The notes under the pieces: generated by a model
The model's database searches: none
What the model was told of the DNA's origin: nothing
What the model saw: only the letters and a program-made list of their open reading frames with translations
Made by a program: the position numbers and the translations under genes
Part shown: piece after piece, positions 60,228 to 64,000 of the stretch
Numbering within the stretch: the first letter of the stretch is position 1
Layout of the letters: every line of letters begins with the position of its first letter
Assembly (NCBI GenBank): GCA_022376925.1
Contig: JAIOJX010000025.1
Location: forward strand, 97,305,608-97,369,607
Direction: 5' to 3'
DNA: 64,000 nt
Origin: Tragulus kanchil
Taxonomy: Eukaryota > Chordata > Mammalia > Artiodactyla > Tragulidae

Positions 60228-60345
60228 GGTGGAAAGAACACGGGGTCGGGAATCTGATAGAGATAGGTTTGAGTCTTAACTCCACGACTTGCTAGCTCAT
60301 AACTCTGAAGATTTAGGTTTCTGAATTTCCTCATTTATTCCTATC
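60228..60345 (-). mobile_element. Partial MIR element
   Basis: 'agataggtttgagtcttaac', 'tccacgacttgctagctcat' and 'gtttctgaatttcctcattt' match the reverse-strand MIR front half. Confidence 0.6.
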
Positions 60346-60364
60346 AACCTCCATTTCTATTTTG

Positions 60365-60835
60365 TTGCTGTTGTTCAGTCACTAAGTCGTGTCTGAATTT
60401 TTGTGACCTCATGGACTGTAGCACATCAGACTCAGTTGTCCTCCACTGTCTCCTAGAATATGCTTAAATTCATGGCCATTGTGTCAGTGATGATAGCTAG
60501 CCATCTCATCCTCTGCCGCCCCCTTCTCCTTTTGCTTTCAAACTTTCCCAGCACCAGGGTCTTTTCAGTTACTTGGCTCTTTGCATCAGGTGGCCAAAGT
60601 GTTGCAGCTTCATCTTCAGCATCCATCCTTCCAATGAATATTCAGGTTTGATTTTCTTTAGGATTGACTGGTTTGATCTCCTTGCAGCCCACAAGACTCT
60701 CAAGAGTCTGCTCCAGTACCACACTTCAGAAGCATCAATTCTTTGTCACTCAGCCTTCCTTATGGTCCAACTCTCACAGCTATACACGACTACTCTGAAA
60801 GAGATAGGTTTGACTATACACACCTGAGTTTCTAT
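60365..60835 (-). mobile_element. BovB (RTE LINE) 3' ORF remnant
   Basis: The plus strand reads 'ttgttcagtcactaagtcgt', 'catctcatcctctgccgccc', 'tttgcatcaggtggccaaag', 'gatctccttgcagcccacaa' and 'tcaattctttgtcactcagc'. The minus strand translates to BovB-like peptides such as 'YWSRLLRVLWAARRSNQSIL' and 'EYSLEGWMLKMKLQHFGHLM', the C-terminal end of the BovB reverse-transcriptase ORF. Stops interrupt it. The plus-strand frames at 60460-60827 are antisense readings. Confidence 0.9.
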
Positions 60836-60964
60836 ACAGGAATAACTACACCTCCTTGTTGTTGAATTTGCAGGAAATACTGCTGGAGAATTTAGTTAAC
60901 TAACTTGATTAAGATCAAGCACATACACATAGAATGGTATATTTGTTATAGTTGATGAAACCAC

Positions 60965-61615
60965 ATTGACACATCATTATCACCCAAAGTCCATACTTTG
61001 CCTTTCACTCTTGATATTGTACATTCTATGTGGGTTTGAGCAAATGTATAGTAACAAGCATCCATCATAACGGTCATTCAGAATATTTTCACTGCCCTAA
61101 AAATCCTCTATGTTCTACATATCTTTTTACTATCTCCACAGTTTTGCCTTTTGTAGAATATCATATTTGGAATCATACAGTGTATAGCATTTTTCAGATG
61201 AACTTCTTTCACCTACTAATATTCTCTTTTAAAATTTTGTCTGTGTCTTTTCATGGCTTGATAGCTCATTTCTTTTTCACATTGAATACTATTCCAATAT
61301 CTGAATGTACAACGTTTTACTTATTCACTCACTTACTGAAGGAGATCTTGGTTGTTTCCAAATTTGAAGCTATGAATTAAAGCAGCTAAAACATCTGTGT
61401 GGAGATGTTGATGTGGACATATGTTTCTAACTCGTGCAGATAAATACTAAGGAGTGCAAGTGTTGGATTATGAGAGTGTGTTTAGTATGAAACTGGCAAG
61501 CTATATTCCAAAGTGATTGTGCCATTTTGCACTCCCACAATCACAGAAGGAAAGTGTCAACAGAAACTCAACATACTCAGTGACATTTGGTGTCATTAAT
61601 ATTTTGCAAGCTTTA
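60965..61615 (-). mobile_element. Old L1 (L1M-type) 3' region, minus strand
   Basis: The plus strand reads 'acccaaagtccatactttgc', 'gtttgagcaaatgtatagta', 'cactgccctaaaaatcctct', 'ttttcatggcttgatagctc', 'actgaaggagatcttggttg', 'ccaaagtgattgtgccattt' and 'gcactcccacaatcacagaa'. This is the well-known reverse order of old mammalian L1 ORF2/3' sequence. A partial copy at 62321-62746 stems from duplication 22. Confidence 0.88.
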
Positions 61616-61844
61616 TTTTTCAGTGTGATAATCCAGATCAAGTGAATTCATCTACTATCAATAGCATCTCAGATTCTTCACTGATAAAATAGGAGGTACT
61701 GAGCCTGTGGATTTATTAAGCTATGTAGATGGTTTCAACGTGCATTCTTTTTTTTTTTTCCATTTTCTTCCTAAAATATCAATAGACATTTGCTGGGTTT
61801 TTGAGGCAAAAAAAAAAGGGACCCTAAATCAATTATCTGTGTCA

Positions 61845-61995
61845 CAGTTTTGTGCTTTTGCATCTTTATCTTCTGTTCTAGAACACTCTTCTTTCCTTTT
61901 TTTAAACCTAGTAAACCTTTATGTATATTTTTAAGACCCACCTAAAATATCACAGGTCTAGGATATTACCAATCTCCTCTAAGCTTAATATAGGA
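61845..61995 (+). mobile_element. L2 fragment (copy at about 62976-63126)
   Basis: 'gttttgtgcttttgcatctt', 'tatcttctgttctagaacac', 'tcttctttcctttttttaaa' and 'gacccacctaaaatatcaca' resemble L2 blocks (tttgcacatgctgttccctc, tgcctggaacactcttcc, ctcaaatgtcacctcc). Confidence 0.5.
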
Positions 61996-62039
61996 AAGAA
62001 CTAACCTCTTGGGGACTATACTCTATCAGATGGAATTTT

Positions 62040-62185
62040 GGCTACCGGCATGGATTATTCTTTTTAATTCTCACAAAACCCTGTATTTTCATTATCTCTA
62101 TGAGACTGGAGAGGTAAAGTGATGAACTCAGGATTGTACAGTTCATAGGTGACAGAGAAGGGGATGGTCTGGGATTCTAACTTGT
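62040..62185 (+). mobile_element. MIR element (copy at 63171-63316)
   Basis: 'ttttaattctcacaaaaccc', 'tgtattttcattatctctat', 'gagactggagaggtaaagtg', 'atgaactcaggattgtacag' and 'gtctgggattctaac' follow the plus-strand MIR core. Confidence 0.7.
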
Positions 62186-63455
62186 TCATTTATAGAACTC
62201 TAAACTTCCAAGCAAATTTCTTTATTTCTTATATTTTCCTCTGCTCCCTTAGGACTTTGGACTCATTATTTCTTTTCATTATGCAAATTCAGTAGAATCT
62301 TTTTCACCTTGTCATTTATCCAGTGTATAGCATTTTTCAGATGAACTTTCACCTACTAATATTCTCTTTTAAAATTTTGTCTGTGTCTTTTCATGGCTTG
62401 ATACTCTTCACATTGAATACTATTCCAATATCTGAATGTACAACGTTTTACTTATTCACTCACTTACTGAAGGAGATCTTGGTTGTTTCCAAATTTGAAG
62501 CTATGAATTAAAGCAGCTAAAACATCTGTGTGGAGATGTTGATGTGGACATATGTTTCTAACTCGTGCAGATAAATACTAAGGAGTGCAAGTGTTGGATT
62601 ATGAGAGTGTGTTTAGTATGAAACTGGCAAGCTATATTCCAAAGTGATTGTGCCATTTTGCACTCCCACAATCACAGAAGGAAAGTGTCAACAGAAACTC
62701 AACATACTCAGTGACATTTGGTGTCATTAATATTTTGCAAGCTTTATTTTTCAGTGTGATAATCCAGATCAAGTGAATTCATCTACTATCAATAGCATCT
62801 CAGATTCTTCACTGATAAAATAGGAGGTACTGAGCCTGTGGATTTATTAAGCTATGTAGATGGTTTCAACGTGCATTCTTTTTTTTTTTTCCATTTTCTT
62901 CCTAAAATATCAATAGACATTTGCTGGGTTTTTGAGGCAAAAAAAAAAGGGACCCTAAATCAATTATCTGTGTCACAGTTTTGTGCTTTTGCATCTTTAT
63001 CTTCTGTTCTAGAACACTCTTCTTTCCTTTTTTTAAACCTAGTAAACCTTTATGTATATTTTTAAGACCCACCTAAAATATCACAGGTCTAGGATATTAC
63101 CAATCTCCTCTAAGCTTAATATAGGAAAGAACTAACCTCTTGGGGACTATACTCTATCAGATGGAATTTTGGCTACCGGCATGGATTATTCTTTTTAATT
63201 CTCACAAAACCCTGTATTTTCATTATCTCTATGAGACTGGAGAGGTAAAGTGATGAACTCAGGATTGTACAGTTCATAGGTGACAGAGAAGGGGATGGTC
63301 TGGGATTCTAACTTGTTCATTTATAGAACTCTAAACTTCCAAGCAAATTTCTTTATTTCTTATATTTTCCTCTGCTCCCTTAGGACTTTGGACTCATTAT
63401 TTCTTTTCATTATGCAAATTCAGTAGAATCTTTTTCACCTTGTCATTTATCCAGT

Positions 63456-64000
63456 TAAGCTATGAATATCTCAAAATCAAGGGTCTTAGTCTGTTGATTG
63501 TTGCATCCCAATTCCTTCAGCATTCTGTGGCAGATTTTAGAAATACAGGCAATGCTTCGGTTAACATATGTTCAAATATTGACATTCAGTTTCCATGTAA
63601 TCAATTTGTTTTACAGTGAAGTTCTTAGCAAAATTATGCTTACCAGAATGTAGTCCTTCCTGTGTCATCCGGAAGGTTCTATAGACCAAAAAGGGACATT
63701 AGGAGAAATACATGCTTATGAATACCACTTATCAACAGCTAGTAAGAATAAGCACATGCCTTTTAAAGGTAATACCATTTCTGTAATTGTCTGTAATTTT
63801 CCAAGGAGTCCAGTGATCATCACATTTTTTTGACAGCTGTCAGTAGTTAAAATTTTAGCCTGGACACACAGACTGAAACACATTATTCATGAGTCTCCCC
63901 GTGCATTATTTGCAGAGATCAATGAAAAGATGATTTGTAGGATTTACATACATACATTTTAAAAGATTCTATGTATTTTATTATCCCATTATTATACAGA
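63456..64000. other. Single-copy stretch at the window end
   Basis: No repeat, exon or RNA gene recognised. No second copy is visible within the window. Confidence 0.45.

Larger units (their letters stand above)
61179..63455. repeat. Duplication 22: direct pair, offset 1,142 then 1,131
   Basis: Copy A is 61179-62323 and copy B 62321-63455. The first 90 bases of B have several small losses relative to A ('gaactttcacc' for 'gaacttctttcacc'; 'gatactcttcacattg' for a longer block at 61261-61285). The rest agrees. Confidence 0.93.

Noticed and set aside
3..63455. Satellite DNA or a segmental-duplication array
   Set aside because: A satellite would repeat one unit many times. Here each unit is different and present only twice, or three times where units overlap.

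Overview
This window is vertebrate nuclear DNA from a ruminant, most likely a bovid or close relative. The evidence is the repeat content: many Bov-tA SINEs, a BovB (RTE-type) LINE fragment, CHR-type tRNA-Glu SINEs and a ruminant-type L1 3' end, on a background of old mammalian MIR, L2, L1M and MLT1 elements. The sequence is AT-rich. I recognise no protein-coding exon, functional RNA gene, CRISPR array or other prokaryote-like system. All open reading frames longer than 60 codons are either readings through SINE/LINE sequence or unrecognisable short frames. The region reads as intergenic or deep intronic.

The dominant structure is a series of 22 head-to-tail direct duplications of about 0.93 to 1.25 kb. 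Each has two near-identical copies lying next to each other, and together they run almost from end to end. The units are unrelated to one another and their boundaries share no motif. Many neighbouring units overlap by tens to hundreds of bases, so the overlap occurs three times. Sequence differences pile up at the last part of the first copy and the first part of the second copy. Summing the offsets, about 24 kb of the 64 kb is redundant, so the underlying locus is probably near 40 kb. I interpret this as an assembly artefact: overlapping long-read consensus segments that were concatenated instead of merged. It is unlikely to be a biological amplification, though that needs raw reads to prove.

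Layout: 1-2235 duplication 1 (SINE); 2236-5250 single copy with three Bov-tA SINEs; 5251-7500 duplication 2 (SINE inside a MIR); 7501-9411 single copy (MIR, old L1); 9412-18217 duplications 3-6 (Bov-tA, MIR, L1M 3' end); 18218-19220 single copy; 19221-25417 duplications 7-9 (CHR SINE); 25418-27515 single copy; 27516-35949 duplications 10-13 (MIR, MLT1 LTR, nested SINEs); 35950-37981 single copy plus a rearranged L1; 37982-42525 duplications 14-15; 42526-44475 single copy (two SINEs); 44476-51392 duplications 16-18; 51393-52137 single copy; 52138-58146 duplications 19-21 (Bov-tA); 58147-61178 single copy (hAT-like element, MIRs, BovB, L1); 61179-63455 duplication 22; 63456-64000 single copy.

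No genes act together here. The biology that can be read is the history of retroposition: insertions with intact target-site duplications, a SINE inside a SINE, a SINE inside a MIR, and an L1 with the inverted layout expected of twin priming. Coordinates and identities were judged by eye, and repeat family names come from recalled consensus features, not from a database search.
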